From an uncultured Bacteroidales bacterium (GTDB taxonomy: Bacteria > Bacteroidota > Bacteroidia > Bacteroidales > Paludibacteraceae), in contig ONWR01000012.1 in NCBI GenBank assembly GCA_900321605.1, positions 1 through 64,000 of the forward strand: 64,000 nucleotides of DNA, written 5' to 3'. Of this stretch, positions 35,069 through 44,836 are shown in pieces. Both the position numbers and the translations under genes were made by a program. Below the pieces are notes generated by a model. The model searched no databases. It saw nothing but the letters and a program-made list of their open reading frames with translations, and was not told the origin of the DNA. How positions within the stretch are numbered: position 1 is the stretch's first letter; every line of letters begins with the position of its first letter.

Positions 35069-35749
35069 TCACGGACGTGCGCGTTGGGTCCGTTTCCGGT
35101 AGTTGAATCCTATATATCCGGCTGCCATCAGCAACAATATCCAGAATCCTTCTCCCACAGGCTGCTCCACCAACTGATGCTCTCCGGGCAACTCTCCTCC
35201 TCCGGGATTCGGTGGAGGCGGCGGACCGGGAGCGAACCTCGGAGCCGCAGCCATACGCGCCATCTGCGGTGCCTGTTGTGCCTCGGGCTGCGCTACCTGA
35301 CGGGCGGAAGCCATCGAGGTAAAAGTTGTCATCGGCATCACTACCCCACTGCTTGCCCCATACTGAATACCGCGTTGGGAAGAACTGCGGGAAGAGCTAC
35401 CGGTGGTAGTATACACACCGTTAGTGCCGCTACCCACGTGCTGCACCTTCGCACGGCTCGTCTCATACATCCCGCGCATAGGCACGGACGGCATTGAGAG
35501 CCCGAACGAACGATGCGTACGCGTATAACTATTCATATGTGCCGGCAGATAAGGCTTCAACTGACGGCTCGCACGCACACTCTCTATCGGTCTGGTGGTA
35601 GTGGTCGGAGCTGAAGTCACGATACCCGGGTTGATATACACATAGGGTTTGTTATTCACGATATAGACCAAGCCCATCAGCGCGATGCCGCAGATGAACA
35701 CGACGAGGGCAAGAACCATCCTCTTCCTAAACCATTTAGTCGTTTTCAT
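35069..35749 (-). CDS. Small anchored protein with C-terminal PVGEG...RKR tail (cassette partner)
   Basis: A 226-residue protein of unknown function. An N-terminal hydrophobic segment (MVLALVVFICGIALMGLVYIV, about 11-31) is preceded by KRKR-type charges. The middle is low-complexity, Ser/Thr/Pro/Met-rich (TSAPTTTT, GSSSRSSSQRG, PGPPPPPNPGGG). The end has a P-V-G-E-G motif, a hydrophobic stretch (FWILLLMAAGYIGF) and NYRKR, the same plan as the proteins at 45677 and 57777. It overlaps the stop of the 2015-residue surface protein by ATGA, so the two are translated together. The tail recalls tripartite sorting signals (motif, helix, basic end), but I see no sortase in the window. Confidence 0.7.
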   Translation of the reverse strand: MKTTKWFRKRMVLALVVFICGIALMGLVYIVNNKPYVYINPGIVTSAPTTTTRPIESVRASRQLKPYLPAHMNSYTRTHRSFGLSMPSVPMRGMYETSRAKVQHVGSGTNGVYTTTGSSSRSSSQRGIQYGASSGVVMPMTTFTSMASARQVAQPEAQQAPQMARMAAAPRFAPGPPPPPNPGGGELPGEHQLVEQPVGEGFWILLLMAAGYIGFNYRKRTQRARP

Positions 35750-38700
35750 TGCGCACCCTCCTTTCTCATCTCAACTCGTTTGCCAAGCGCATCATAGATA
35801 GCGCCTCGATGGAGAATCAGCAACTTACCTTCGTGGATGAACTTCTCTACTCCGTTCACCGCCTCTTCGTTCACCTCCTCCAAATCGGTCGGCGTTCGAG
35901 GCGGATTCTTGGTAATCAGGAACCGGTTCATCGGTGTCTTATTCGCCGCTACGAAAGTATAGGTGTTGCCCGTTTGTATCTCCGTGGCGATACCTGTCTC
36001 TATATCGTATAGATAGATCAGGTCGCCCTCGTAGTCAAAATGGAAAGTATAAGTAAGGTCTTTGCCTGCTCGGAAACTGAGGTAGCGTTCCTCCGCAGTC
36101 GGGATAGCGGCAACTGTCATCTCGCCTGCCTCTTTGAGCACCGCTAACTGCGGTACATTCGCATCGCCTTCCAGCTTACGACCGTCCCATCCGTCTTCGA
36201 ACTCTTCCGAGAAATCGCCACGTGCCAAGAGGTGTACACAATCGCCTCCTAAGGTCTCGCCCGTCACGCTCAACCGCATCACATCCGGCGCACCGTAACG
36301 GCTCGGGGCACGCATCGGCTGTGTAGAAGTCTTGAAGTACGTAGCGTCATACACTACACGGTTGTACACTAATTTGAGCGTTGCCTCTTTAGCCGGATCG
36401 GTCTTGATGAAGAATCCCTGCATAGCCGGAATGACCGAGTCAGCGCCCGTCAAGTACGGCGAGGAGTGGATCGGAACAACAGCATACTGACCGGGCGTAG
36501 TAACCGCATATCCGCTATGCGCATCCACCGGATCGGGGTTTGCAGTCGCGTTAGCGTACGTACCCGAATGATAGATATAGATCGCTTTCTCCGCGTTGGT
36601 GAAATCCTCATCCTGCATCTCCTGAATCTTAATCGGTGCAGTCCAACTGTTGGCTGCGAAAGCATAACCATCAGCATCGTGGTTGTCCAGCGTCAGGGTC
36701 TTGGTAACAGGAGCATTCAGTTTACCTTGGAAGGTATAGGTCTTCGTGCTTGCCTGCGTGATACAATATCCCTCAAACGGTACGAGCACATCCTCATTCG
36801 CTACCCACTCCCAGAGGCCTCCAATATTATCGTGCGATGCACTACTCCAACGGCACATCCAAGCGGCATGATACATGCTGATAGCCGTTTGTCCTGCTTG
36901 GAAAGGAATACCCATATACTGCCAAACCGGATTTGCCGTCAGGGCGTCTGCACCACGACTGTAGTACTGCACGGTAGCACGCACATCGGACTCCTTGTTA
37001 CCATATACAAAAGCACCGTTATGCGTCGCGTCCGCTTGGATCTCCAGCTCATCCGCCTTGATGGTAATAGGCGATGCGTACCGTGTATCCTTCACCGTCG
37101 CTACCATACCTGCTACCGTCAGTCCGCCGTACGGCTTAACGATCAACTTACCGTCCATCGGTTTGTTGAACTCATCGCGTCCCTTGTTGACCTTGACGCT
37201 ACCGGCATGAGCATCGTCCACGTTCACATGGCATTCGGCAATGATACGCGTCGGGTGATAGGGAGTCGGGATGATATTGTAACCCGGTGCCCAGTTGGCA
37301 GGATTATCCCACTTATGGTCACCGCTCTTATTATCGAATACCAGCGAGCAGTCTGCTACCTTAGTCTCATCGGTCATCAGCAGGTAGTCAATCATCTGGC
37401 GCATAACGATCTGTCCCGCAGGAGAGAGGTTCGGCATCTCGTAGAAATTGATACCATATAGCAACAGACGTGCCGGGAAGGTCACTTGGCGCTCACAGCA
37501 TACAATCAGATCACGGTCATTATTCTCATCCCGAATAGTAGCCAAGAAGATGAAATCCGGTGCCTCATTGATCGTGAAGCCTTGCAGACCCTTGGCTTTA
37601 TCAGCGGTGCTGAGCGAACTCAATACATGAACCGTGGTATCCGTCGGATTTACCACCTGCGTATCACTGTCATCACTCGGGTTATATTTCGCATCCTTGA
37701 AGATCGCGTGTCCTGCGCAGAGCACCTTCATATCCTGTACTTTCGGACTCGGATCCTTGGGGTTCGAACCGATATGCCAGTTCGACTGATTCGCCACATA
37801 GGCCTCGAAACTGAGGATCGGCTTCTTGTCAATCATCGTACCCAAAGCATTCGTATATCCCTTACCGGTATTCAGGAAGTCGGTCACTACCAATAGGTCG
37901 TATTGATCATAATATGTGGCTATCTCGGCCTCTTTTTTCGTTGCATAGCCGTTTACGCACGTCACATCGTAATACGACTTCAAATACGCCAACAGATCCT
38001 TGCAGGATATACTATCGGATTCCGTATAGGCTTTGAAATTGCCACCTGCAGCGATGCTGCTTTTCTCTGTTCCGGTAATGATAAAAGCGATCTTCGGTCT
38101 CTGACCCGCAGGATAGATACGAATATTAGTCGTGATCGTGTACTCACGGGCGGGATCACAAGAGTTTTGCATTGTGAAAGTCACCGGCACATTCAGCACC
38201 TCAGAATTACCCATTTCCGGAGTGCCAATCATATGGATGTACTCATCGAAATAACTAAACGTACATCCGTTAATCGGATTCGCCGGATAAACAGATTTCA
38301 GCGAATAGTCGATACCCGACACATCATAATTGCAGGTCAGTTTCACTACACTCACATCCACTTTCTGTTGATTCCAAATGGTCACGCCCGGCGAGACGTT
38401 CGTCAAGGTCGGAACAAGGTCACAAGGCTCTAACCATTTCGCATACAGCGTTGCAGTAGCATCGGTCTGGTCCCAATTCTTCATACTATAACCCAAACCG
38501 GAGTAGTACTGCGTTCCCGCTCCGTTGGGTTCGCTATAATAGCCGTCAAAGACATAACCGCCTGCTCGTTTCGGTAGCACCGCAATCTCCGGCATCGGTT
38601 TATTGTACGTCGCTACTACCGAAGGCGTGTAGCTGTTATAGGCGCCTGTAGCATCCAGTGTGATAGTGGTCTTGATGATCTGCTCCCATTGGGCATAGAG

Positions 38701-41700
38701 CGTAGTATCGGCCTCCGTCGTATAATCGGCACCGTCTGAGATCAACACTCCCGTTCCACCTGCATCTTCCGTCCAGCCAAGGAAGTTATGATCTTCCCAC
38801 GCAAACGTATTATCATTCAGCGCAAAGGTCGAACCTCTCGGCACTACTTGGTTCTCCATCGTTCCCGTAGCCTCAGCAGCGTTCTTATTGAAGGTCACGG
38901 TCACTAACGGCACCTCTACGATAACCACTACGCGGGTCTCCTTGCCGTTACTCTTAATCGAGAACTCACCTTTATAATTACCGCCGGCATAGGAGAATTT
39001 ATGCCATTTATCCTTTCCCGAGGCGGCAATCGGCTGGTTCGTAGTCACTCCGTTGACCTTCAGATCGATTGAGTAAGCGTTATCGGTGTTCGGGAATACA
39101 TAGAATACAATCTTATTGGCAATCATTCCGCGAAGGTCAAATGTCAATGTTTTACCACTTCCCACTTTCAGTGCCTTGATAGCTCGGTTGCTCCCTTGAG
39201 ATGTACCCCACTGGCTCTCCGTATCTAATTGAGTAATGTCTTTGGTGTTAAAATAGATGCTGCCGGTACTGGTGGATGAACAGGAGATGTCGGTTGTCTC
39301 TTTCAGGTTATTCTCCGCTACCGTAGCACCTTTCTGGAACAACCATGCTTTCACACTACCGTTAGAACCTTGCGTCCACATACCATTCTTAACATAGCAC
39401 GAACCTAAGATATAGGTCACTTTCGGCACCTCGTCTGTCCATTTTGCCCAGTACTCTTTGTTACCCCAATCGGTCGTGGAGATAGCCGTTACCGGTGAAC
39501 CGGTACAACCAGGATCGTCATACCAGCCAGCAAACTCCTTGTTATCCTTAGTCACATCGGTCGGCAGCGTAGCGCCTGTGCCGTGCGTATAACTCGTCAC
39601 ATCGCCGGAGTGGATCGTTCCTCCATTCGTGTGTAGCGTCACCGTGTATGTCGCATGATCAAAGGTCGCCGTGATGGTCGCATTGGCATCCAGAATATGC
39701 GTACTACCGCTCGTGAAATCCACTCCGTTCACCTGCAGCGAGGTGCATTGATAGCCATTATCCGGCACTGCAGTGATGGTCAGAATACAAGTATGCGCCA
39801 AGGCGTTCAAGCTCCGTGCGTCGTAGCCCTCAGAGATCTTTGCACTGCCATCGTGGTGAGTGTAGGTCACGCGGATCTGACCGTTCGTTGTAGCGCCGAT
39901 GGATGCATTGTGTACAACCATGCCGTTCGAATACGTATAGCCGTAGAACTGGCAGTTACTATTCATTCCGTCCTGACCGTATCCGCCGGATGTACTCAGA
40001 TAGATCGTACGGTCACTCGTGATTGCATCTCCATGGAAATTAGAGGACTCGGTAATAGCATAACCGTCATCGCTCCAGGTTCGGTAGATAGCCGATCTAC
40101 AATTCGCATCACCTTTGTTATTGGCAATATGCCATACCCAGAAATCATTGCTCCAATCGGGTGTCATGGTGAAGAGATAGCGCGCCGTACCGGGCACTAA
40201 GGTCATCTGTTGCGCTGCCGTCCAGTTTTTGTCATCACCTTTGTCATACTTACCTTTACCGATTCGGTAATAGATGCTGTTATTGTTCCATCCTCTCCCT
40301 TGCATAGCAAGGGTATTCTCTATATACACCTTCAATCCCGGTGTCTGAACCATCGGCGGATATACCACGCTCATCTTCAGAGGATGATACACCGAATTGC
40401 TGAAGGTCAGATTGAAATGATACGTACCCTCTTTGGTAGTGTGAATTCTGCACCATTTATCGTTCTCGCTATCCATCGTCCAATTGGTACAGTCATCACT
40501 TGTCATGGTGCCTGAATTACCATGCTTACTTATTCCGTCATCCACTACATACTCATAATCCCATGCCACACCAAGATAAATTGCACACGTAGCTAACTCA
40601 GTGCTTGTGTTAGTACGGGTGAGGGGCAGGTCTTGCCTATCGCTTCCGGATCCTGGGGTTTGAATAATCACTTTCGGTACCTTCACACCATACGCACCAC
40701 TCCACGCTTTATTTCCATCACCTGTGACGTTCCATGCCTTGCAATAATAATTACCGGCATCGGTATAATCGCAATGCTCTATAGTTAGCGTAGATGACGT
40801 TTGTCCGGATAGTACTATATTATCCCCTTTATACCACTGGAAATATTTAGCTCCGGCACAAGTAGCCGTCAGCGTAATGGTCTCTCCTTTGAATCTTAGC
40901 CACGTACCAGACAAACAAATACCAAGCGGTTTCTGCTGCCAAAACGCATCTCCGCTCGTGTCCCACCATTCATCAGGAACCGCGTAATAGAAAGCTTTTC
41001 CTGTCGGAACGGTCAGATCCCCTGTTTGGTTATATTTATTATCCCACTTATTATCGGCATCGGCACCGTTCATTCGGCAGAAGATGCACTTATCATATCC
41101 CTCGGGAATGCTGGCTTTATAAACTGGAGAACAGTTCTCCTCCATCGTCATAGAGATCCAACCATCGTCTCCCGAATTAGAACTCTTGAAATAATACACC
41201 GCAAAACGCGGATCAACACTACTACCATCTTTCTGCAACCAATTCGCATTCGGCTTCAAATAAACAGTTGTTTTGGAAGGAGCCGGAGTATAGGTAATTA
41301 CAAATCGCACACCGGCATCATAACTGCTGGATGTATTGTTGGTTATCGTATATGTCTGACCTTCGCCATGTTTGAGTTTGGCTACATTGGTGGCATTGAA
41401 TGCTTTACTGGTAAGAGACGATGTTTTGCGGTTGTTCCATGAGCCGGAAGAAGTTTGAGCACTGGTCGTTCCATCCGATATCGTAAAATTGACCGTTTGA
41501 TTGCTATTATTATCCGCTACGCCTTCTACAGTCACAGCTGTGATCGTAGCCCCCGTAACATTGGTAACAGTGATAGATGCACCCTTATCCATTTTGATAA
41601 GATTGTAGCTCGTCCATCTACTATCATAGTCATACTGCGTACCGTTTCCCGATACACTGAATAACTCGTCGCTGGACGATGTATTGCAATTAATCGTGAA

Positions 41701-41793
41701 CGTTTCACCCCACGCAGTCCCGGCGCAGAGCATAAACATAACGATTGCTAATACTGAAAAAAATCGATTTGAACGATGTATAAAATCTTTCAT
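35746..41793 (-). CDS. Giant secreted multidomain surface protein (2015 aa)
   Basis: A 2015-residue protein with a signal peptide (FFSVLAIVMFMLCAGTAWG, cleaved near 29). Visible blocks: an Ig-like domain near 295-375 (FQWYKGDNIVLSG, DYTDAGNYYCKAWN), carbohydrate-binding-like stretches with repeated YYRIG and VYPPMVQTP pieces (near 375-640), InlB/Listeria-Bacteroides repeats near 715-760 (NGGTIHSGDV, FAGWYDDPG) and 1000-1060, and a C-terminal half shared with the other giants (ANSWTAPIKIQEM, SVIPAMQGFF, DVMRLSVTGE, YTFHFDYEG). It ends in VEKFIHEGKLLILHRGAIYD.. , a motif found in four proteins here. Probably a type-IX-exported adhesin or matrix protein; the ligand is unknown. Confidence 0.8.
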   Translation of the reverse strand: MKDFIHRSNRFFSVLAIVMFMLCAGTAWGETFTINCNTSSSDELFSVSGNGTQYDYDSRWTSYNLIKMDKGASITVTNVTGATITAVTVEGVADNNSNQTVNFTISDGTTSAQTSSGSWNNRKTSSLTSKAFNATNVAKLKHGEGQTYTITNNTSSSYDAGVRFVITYTPAPSKTTVYLKPNANWLQKDGSSVDPRFAVYYFKSSNSGDDGWISMTMEENCSPVYKASIPEGYDKCIFCRMNGADADNKWDNKYNQTGDLTVPTGKAFYYAVPDEWWDTSGDAFWQQKPLGICLSGTWLRFKGETITLTATCAGAKYFQWYKGDNIVLSGQTSSTLTIEHCDYTDAGNYYCKAWNVTGDGNKAWSGAYGVKVPKVIIQTPGSGSDRQDLPLTRTNTSTELATCAIYLGVAWDYEYVVDDGISKHGNSGTMTSDDCTNWTMDSENDKWCRIHTTKEGTYHFNLTFSNSVYHPLKMSVVYPPMVQTPGLKVYIENTLAMQGRGWNNNSIYYRIGKGKYDKGDDKNWTAAQQMTLVPGTARYLFTMTPDWSNDFWVWHIANNKGDANCRSAIYRTWSDDGYAITESSNFHGDAITSDRTIYLSTSGGYGQDGMNSNCQFYGYTYSNGMVVHNASIGATTNGQIRVTYTHHDGSAKISEGYDARSLNALAHTCILTITAVPDNGYQCTSLQVNGVDFTSGSTHILDANATITATFDHATYTVTLHTNGGTIHSGDVTSYTHGTGATLPTDVTKDNKEFAGWYDDPGCTGSPVTAISTTDWGNKEYWAKWTDEVPKVTYILGSCYVKNGMWTQGSNGSVKAWLFQKGATVAENNLKETTDISCSSTSTGSIYFNTKDITQLDTESQWGTSQGSNRAIKALKVGSGKTLTFDLRGMIANKIVFYVFPNTDNAYSIDLKVNGVTTNQPIAASGKDKWHKFSYAGGNYKGEFSIKSNGKETRVVVIVEVPLVTVTFNKNAAEATGTMENQVVPRGSTFALNDNTFAWEDHNFLGWTEDAGGTGVLISDGADYTTEADTTLYAQWEQIIKTTITLDATGAYNSYTPSVVATYNKPMPEIAVLPKRAGGYVFDGYYSEPNGAGTQYYSGLGYSMKNWDQTDATATLYAKWLEPCDLVPTLTNVSPGVTIWNQQKVDVSVVKLTCNYDVSGIDYSLKSVYPANPINGCTFSYFDEYIHMIGTPEMGNSEVLNVPVTFTMQNSCDPAREYTITTNIRIYPAGQRPKIAFIITGTEKSSIAAGGNFKAYTESDSISCKDLLAYLKSYYDVTCVNGYATKKEAEIATYYDQYDLLVVTDFLNTGKGYTNALGTMIDKKPILSFEAYVANQSNWHIGSNPKDPSPKVQDMKVLCAGHAIFKDAKYNPSDDSDTQVVNPTDTTVHVLSSLSTADKAKGLQGFTINEAPDFIFLATIRDENNDRDLIVCCERQVTFPARLLLYGINFYEMPNLSPAGQIVMRQMIDYLLMTDETKVADCSLVFDNKSGDHKWDNPANWAPGYNIIPTPYHPTRIIAECHVNVDDAHAGSVKVNKGRDEFNKPMDGKLIVKPYGGLTVAGMVATVKDTRYASPITIKADELEIQADATHNGAFVYGNKESDVRATVQYYSRGADALTANPVWQYMGIPFQAGQTAISMYHAAWMCRWSSASHDNIGGLWEWVANEDVLVPFEGYCITQASTKTYTFQGKLNAPVTKTLTLDNHDADGYAFAANSWTAPIKIQEMQDEDFTNAEKAIYIYHSGTYANATANPDPVDAHSGYAVTTPGQYAVVPIHSSPYLTGADSVIPAMQGFFIKTDPAKEATLKLVYNRVVYDATYFKTSTQPMRAPSRYGAPDVMRLSVTGETLGGDCVHLLARGDFSEEFEDGWDGRKLEGDANVPQLAVLKEAGEMTVAAIPTAEERYLSFRAGKDLTYTFHFDYEGDLIYLYDIETGIATEIQTGNTYTFVAANKTPMNRFLITKNPPRTPTDLEEVNEEAVNGVEKFIHEGKLLILHRGAIYDALGKRVEMRKEGAQ

Positions 41794-41820
41794 GGTAGTG
41801 TTGTGTTTTCAAAAGTCGCG

Positions 41821-41851
41821 CAAAGTTAATCATTTTTCTTGACTTATGCAA
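41821..41851 (-). promoter_or_regulatory. Promoter of the 2015-residue surface-protein cassette
   Basis: On the minus strand TTTG, 20 nt, TAACTTTG, about 28 nt before the ATG at 41793. It would drive the giant protein and its small partner. Confidence 0.83.
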
Positions 41852-41920
41852 ATAAAAAATAAAAAGTGCGCCATTTTTTACGCACTTTTCACTTTTTCCG
41901 ACAATTTTTCCCCATTTTTC

Positions 41921-41980
41921 ACCCACTAATCCACTAATCCACTCACCCACTAATCCTCTAATCCTCTAATCCACTCATCC
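41921..41980. repeat. Junction word array (CACTAATCCTCTAATCC) with stop codon
   Basis: About seven 8-11-nt words. On the minus strand GGATTAGAGGATTAG gives the last residues GLED and the TAG stop of the GH105 gene and then continues past it. The same words are at 44883-44949 and 57743-57776. Confidence 0.82.
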
Positions 41981-43478
41981 GTTCATACTCCACCGCCGCC
42001 ATGAGGAACGAACCAAGCACTTTGCCTTCCGCATTGTCCTGTATCGGTACATCCTTGCCGATCAGGTAATATGCCGCACTGCCGTTTCGGTCGTGACTCA
42101 GCCCCGCCGACTGACAGCTGCCAAGAATCCGATAGTTGCCTTCTTCGCCGCGTACGAACGTCCGAACGATCCCCTCAAATCCGCGCTTTCCGGCTTCCGC
42201 ATGATCAATCAACCCCAAACGTGAGCCCTTGAGCAACGCAGCGGTGATGAGGCACGAAGCGGAGGACTCCAAGTAATTGCATTGCGTACCGCCTTCGCTC
42301 ACGTTCGTATATTTCGGTGAACCGGTATCGTCAATACCCTGCGTAGCGCATTTCGTACTGTCGTACGCCAATAACTGATACCAACATCCGGTCTTTTTAT
42401 CCTGCCGAGCTACTAATCCGTCTGCCATCTTCGTCAGGTACTCACGCAGTGCATCGAAGTTCTGCGCCGAAGGCAATTCCTTTGTACATCGTACATCGTC
42501 CCTTTGTACATTAATCAAATAGGCTTCCAACACGTCCACTAACGCCAACATATACCATCCTGCCGCACGTCCCCAGTACTCCTCGGAATGATAAATGGCA
42601 CTTGGTTTTTCGTCCATGGTACATTGTACATTGTCCCTTTGTACCTTATACGCGTGTCCGCTCTCGTATATCGCGCGCGCGTTCTTATTAGTAGTTATAT
42701 CCGTGAAAATCACGTGGTAAGGCAGCTGTTTCTCCTCGTCCCAGAGGTAAGGCCACGAAGCGTGGAACTGGTCATACACATCGTTCCAGCCCAGACTCGT
42801 TCCTTCGCAAGCGCCAACCGCCAACAACTGTGCCAACAACGCCGGACCCATATATGCCCCGTCGCACCACATCTGTCCCCAGTAGCTCTTGGTCGGATCG
42901 GGTGTTGCCTTGTGCATCCATCCGCCAGCTGCACCGCCTTCGGCTATCGTGTACTTCGCCGCATGATCCGCCAAACCGCGTGCTCCGCGACGTAACTGCT
43001 CCATGAAATAGGCAGCATTCTCCTCGTTCTCAAACCGCCCGCCGGGTTTGGCTCCTTCGTACAAACCGAGGAACACCTTCGTGCAGTTTAGGTCATCGAG
43101 GATGCCTCCCTCGTCGGTAGCCTGTTGCTGCAAACCCCACTCGCATAGTCCTTCGTACCAAGCGTCCGCCCAAGCGGAGTCCTGATAGTACTCCCAAACG
43201 TCGAGTATTCCTTTCGCCACCACGCCGGGCACGTAGTCCCAACTCGCCGCTACGTCCGGTTTCACGATGCCGTTGGTGCTGTTGGCATTGGGAAAACCCA
43301 CCTGTGCATCTTTGTTGTACCACGCACTCATTCGCGCGTTGATCATCGCGCGAGAATCTACCGCGACCACCTCGCGACCATTACGGACGTCTTTGTTGGG
43401 TGTCTTCCCCATCCATTTGCATCCGCTCAGCAGCCCCGCTGCCAGCAATGCGATTCCGATGTATATCCTTGTTTTCAT
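41958..43478 (-). CDS. GH105/GH88-family unsaturated glucuronyl hydrolase, lipoprotein
   Basis: A 506-residue lipoprotein (lipobox LLSGC, Cys about 20) with the alpha/alpha-barrel pattern of unsaturated rhamnogalacturonyl/glucuronyl hydrolases: ASWDYVPGVVAKGILDVWEYY, WCDGAYMGPALLAQL (the catalytic Asp is in this block), YWGRAAGWYMLALVDVLEAY in pieces, YLESSASCLITAALLKGSRLG and AEGKVLGSFLMAAVEYER. It would remove the unsaturated sugar from pectin or glycosaminoglycan fragments made by lyases. Two TACAATGTAC-type arrays lie in frame (VQRDNVQCTMDEKPSA and VQRDDVRCTKELPSA), each followed by a PSA, so they look like duplicated insertions. Confidence 0.85.
   Translation of the reverse strand: MKTRIYIGIALLAAGLLSGCKWMGKTPNKDVRNGREVVAVDSRAMINARMSAWYNKDAQVGFPNANSTNGIVKPDVAASWDYVPGVVAKGILDVWEYYQDSAWADAWYEGLCEWGLQQQATDEGGILDDLNCTKVFLGLYEGAKPGGRFENEENAAYFMEQLRRGARGLADHAAKYTIAEGGAAGGWMHKATPDPTKSYWGQMWCDGAYMGPALLAQLLAVGACEGTSLGWNDVYDQFHASWPYLWDEEKQLPYHVIFTDITTNKNARAIYESGHAYKVQRDNVQCTMDEKPSAIYHSEEYWGRAAGWYMLALVDVLEAYLINVQRDDVRCTKELPSAQNFDALREYLTKMADGLVARQDKKTGCWYQLLAYDSTKCATQGIDDTGSPKYTNVSEGGTQCNYLESSASCLITAALLKGSRLGLIDHAEAGKRGFEGIVRTFVRGEEGNYRILGSCQSAGLSHDRNGSAAYYLIGKDVPIQDNAEGKVLGSFLMAAVEYERMSGLED
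42480..42517. repeat. In-frame word array 1 in the GH105 gene
   Basis: Reverse-strand words ATGTACAAAGGGACGATGTAC code for VQRDDVRCTKE in a predicted surface loop. Same family as in potC and the next array. Confidence 0.75.
42612..42652. repeat. In-frame word array 2 in the GH105 gene
   Basis: Words GTACAAAGGGACAATGTAC code for VQRDNVQCTMDE. Copy 1 lies about 100 nt away; both are followed by codons for PSA. Confidence 0.75.
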
Positions 43479-43482
43479 ATAT

Positions 43483-43584
43483 TCATTTTTCCGTGCATTT
43501 TTGTCCCATCATTGCGACAATCCCCCTTCTCCGTTTCCAGAAGAGGTACGCGCAAGCGAGCATCAGGAACAAGGGGACTAATGC
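43483..43584 (-). pseudogene. Broken C-terminal tail of a small anchored protein
   Basis: In the frame +1 to the ATPase end, the sequence reads ALVPLFLMLACAYLFWKRRR before running on to a TGA at 43483. This is the hydrophobic-plus-basic tail plan of the proteins at 35069, 45677 and 57777 (AVLPLLLMSLAFGMFVYFRRK). It has no upstream part of its own; the ATPase stop codon lies inside its first codons. Confidence 0.55.
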
Positions 43585-44648
43585 TTTGCAACAAGCCACT
43601 CACCAAAGAATGGATCCTCCAGTTCAAAACGATCTGTATAGATAACGTGCCCGGCGTGCTGAAGTCGTTTAAGCGCACTATATATGGTGCTGGTTCGGTA
43701 TTCACCTGTCTGCAACTCAGCGTGAGCAGCCAATCGTTGCAGAACCCACATATCTGTGCGATTAAAATTCATCCATATACGTTCGTAACTTAAATCATAG
43801 GCATCTATAATCTCGCGAATAGCTGTCTGCTTCACATCCTCTTTCTTTTTCTCCCACATGCCCACTTGCCACATATAGAACGCTAATTCTTGCGTATAGT
43901 ACGGGTGGCATTGGGTATAATCCAATACTTGTTGCGTCAGATCAGCTGCTTGTGCATGGAAAACCGGTTCAAAACGCGTTCGCAGATACTCCTCGAACTC
44001 TTCTCTGGGAAGTTTCTTCAATCGCATCAGACCTCCGAAATGGTAGAACGGAGACTGCACATTCTCAAATATATCCGTCATCATACTCTCCTGGCTACCA
44101 AGCAAGATATAATTGATGTGTTTTTGTTCTTGCATGATAGCACGAAGTGTCTTCTCCAAGACCGGAGAAATAGCGCGGATCTCTTGGAATTCGTCCAAAA
44201 TAACTACAAGTCGGTCGCTCTCCGTATGAGCATTCTCCATAAGAGCAAACACATCTTCCAAGAGCACACGCTGGTCTTGTGTCGGCTGGAACCCCACTTC
44301 AATAGCGCCGGTTACTTGATTGGTGGTAATGGTCGGGATGACACGGAAACGCATTACTTGGTCTTTTATCTTCGTCCAAGTATGGGTATTATATATCTCA
44401 CGCAGTAATTTCGCTGCAAAATCAGCGATTGAAGTCACCTTCTGCAAATTCAACTGAATATAGGGTCTATCCACTTTTTTAACAGCCTTCAATACGAGAC
44501 TACTCTTACCAAAACGGCGTGGACTGATCAACACAAGGTGGTTTCTGCTTTGAAGATAATGGCAGATATACTCTGTTTCCTGCACGCGATCTGTAAAGAA
44601 CTCGTCCTCTACAATCGACCCAAACTTAAAAGGATTTTCCATATGCAT
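43578..44648 (-). CDS. AAA-type ATPase (archaeal-ATPase/DUF234-like)
   Basis: A 356-residue P-loop ATPase: MHMENPFKFGSIVEDEFFTDR at the N-terminus in parts, Walker A SPRRFGKSSLV near 42, Walker B VVILDEFQEI near 142, sensor-like ILLGSQESMM near 176, then a winged-helix-type C-terminus ending in EDPFFGEWLVAKH. Such ATPases are common in Bacteroidales, often with transposon or restriction neighbourhoods; their role is unknown. I start at 44648 because the promoter at 44700-44730 excludes the longer frame up to 44855; ATG at 44642 is also possible. Confidence 0.82.
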   Translation of the reverse strand: MHMENPFKFGSIVEDEFFTDRVQETEYICHYLQSRNHLVLISPRRFGKSSLVLKAVKKVDRPYIQLNLQKVTSIADFAAKLLREIYNTHTWTKIKDQVMRFRVIPTITTNQVTGAIEVGFQPTQDQRVLLEDVFALMENAHTESDRLVVILDEFQEIRAISPVLEKTLRAIMQEQKHINYILLGSQESMMTDIFENVQSPFYHFGGLMRLKKLPREEFEEYLRTRFEPVFHAQAADLTQQVLDYTQCHPYYTQELAFYMWQVGMWEKKKEDVKQTAIREIIDAYDLSYERIWMNFNRTDMWVLQRLAAHAELQTGEYRTSTIYSALKRLQHAGHVIYTDRFELEDPFFGEWLVAKH

Positions 44649-44699
44649 TATTATTACGAAAAACGTCGTTACGAAAATTGTCGTAATCAAAATTCGGTG

Positions 44700-44730
44700 C
44701 AAAGGTACAACAAAAAAATCAATTGTACAA
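44700..44730 (-). promoter_or_regulatory. Promoter of the ATPase gene
   Basis: On the minus strand TTTG (the complement of CAA at 44728), 20 nt, TACCTTTG, about 45 nt before the ATG at 44648. Confidence 0.8.
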
Positions 44731-44836
44731 ATATTTTGGCAAAAAAACGAAATATGCTTGCATAATTTTGTTGTTTTGACAAAATGGTTGTCAGTTGCAG
44801 GATACTGCGACTGTACCTTCGAAGGGTTCCCTCTCA

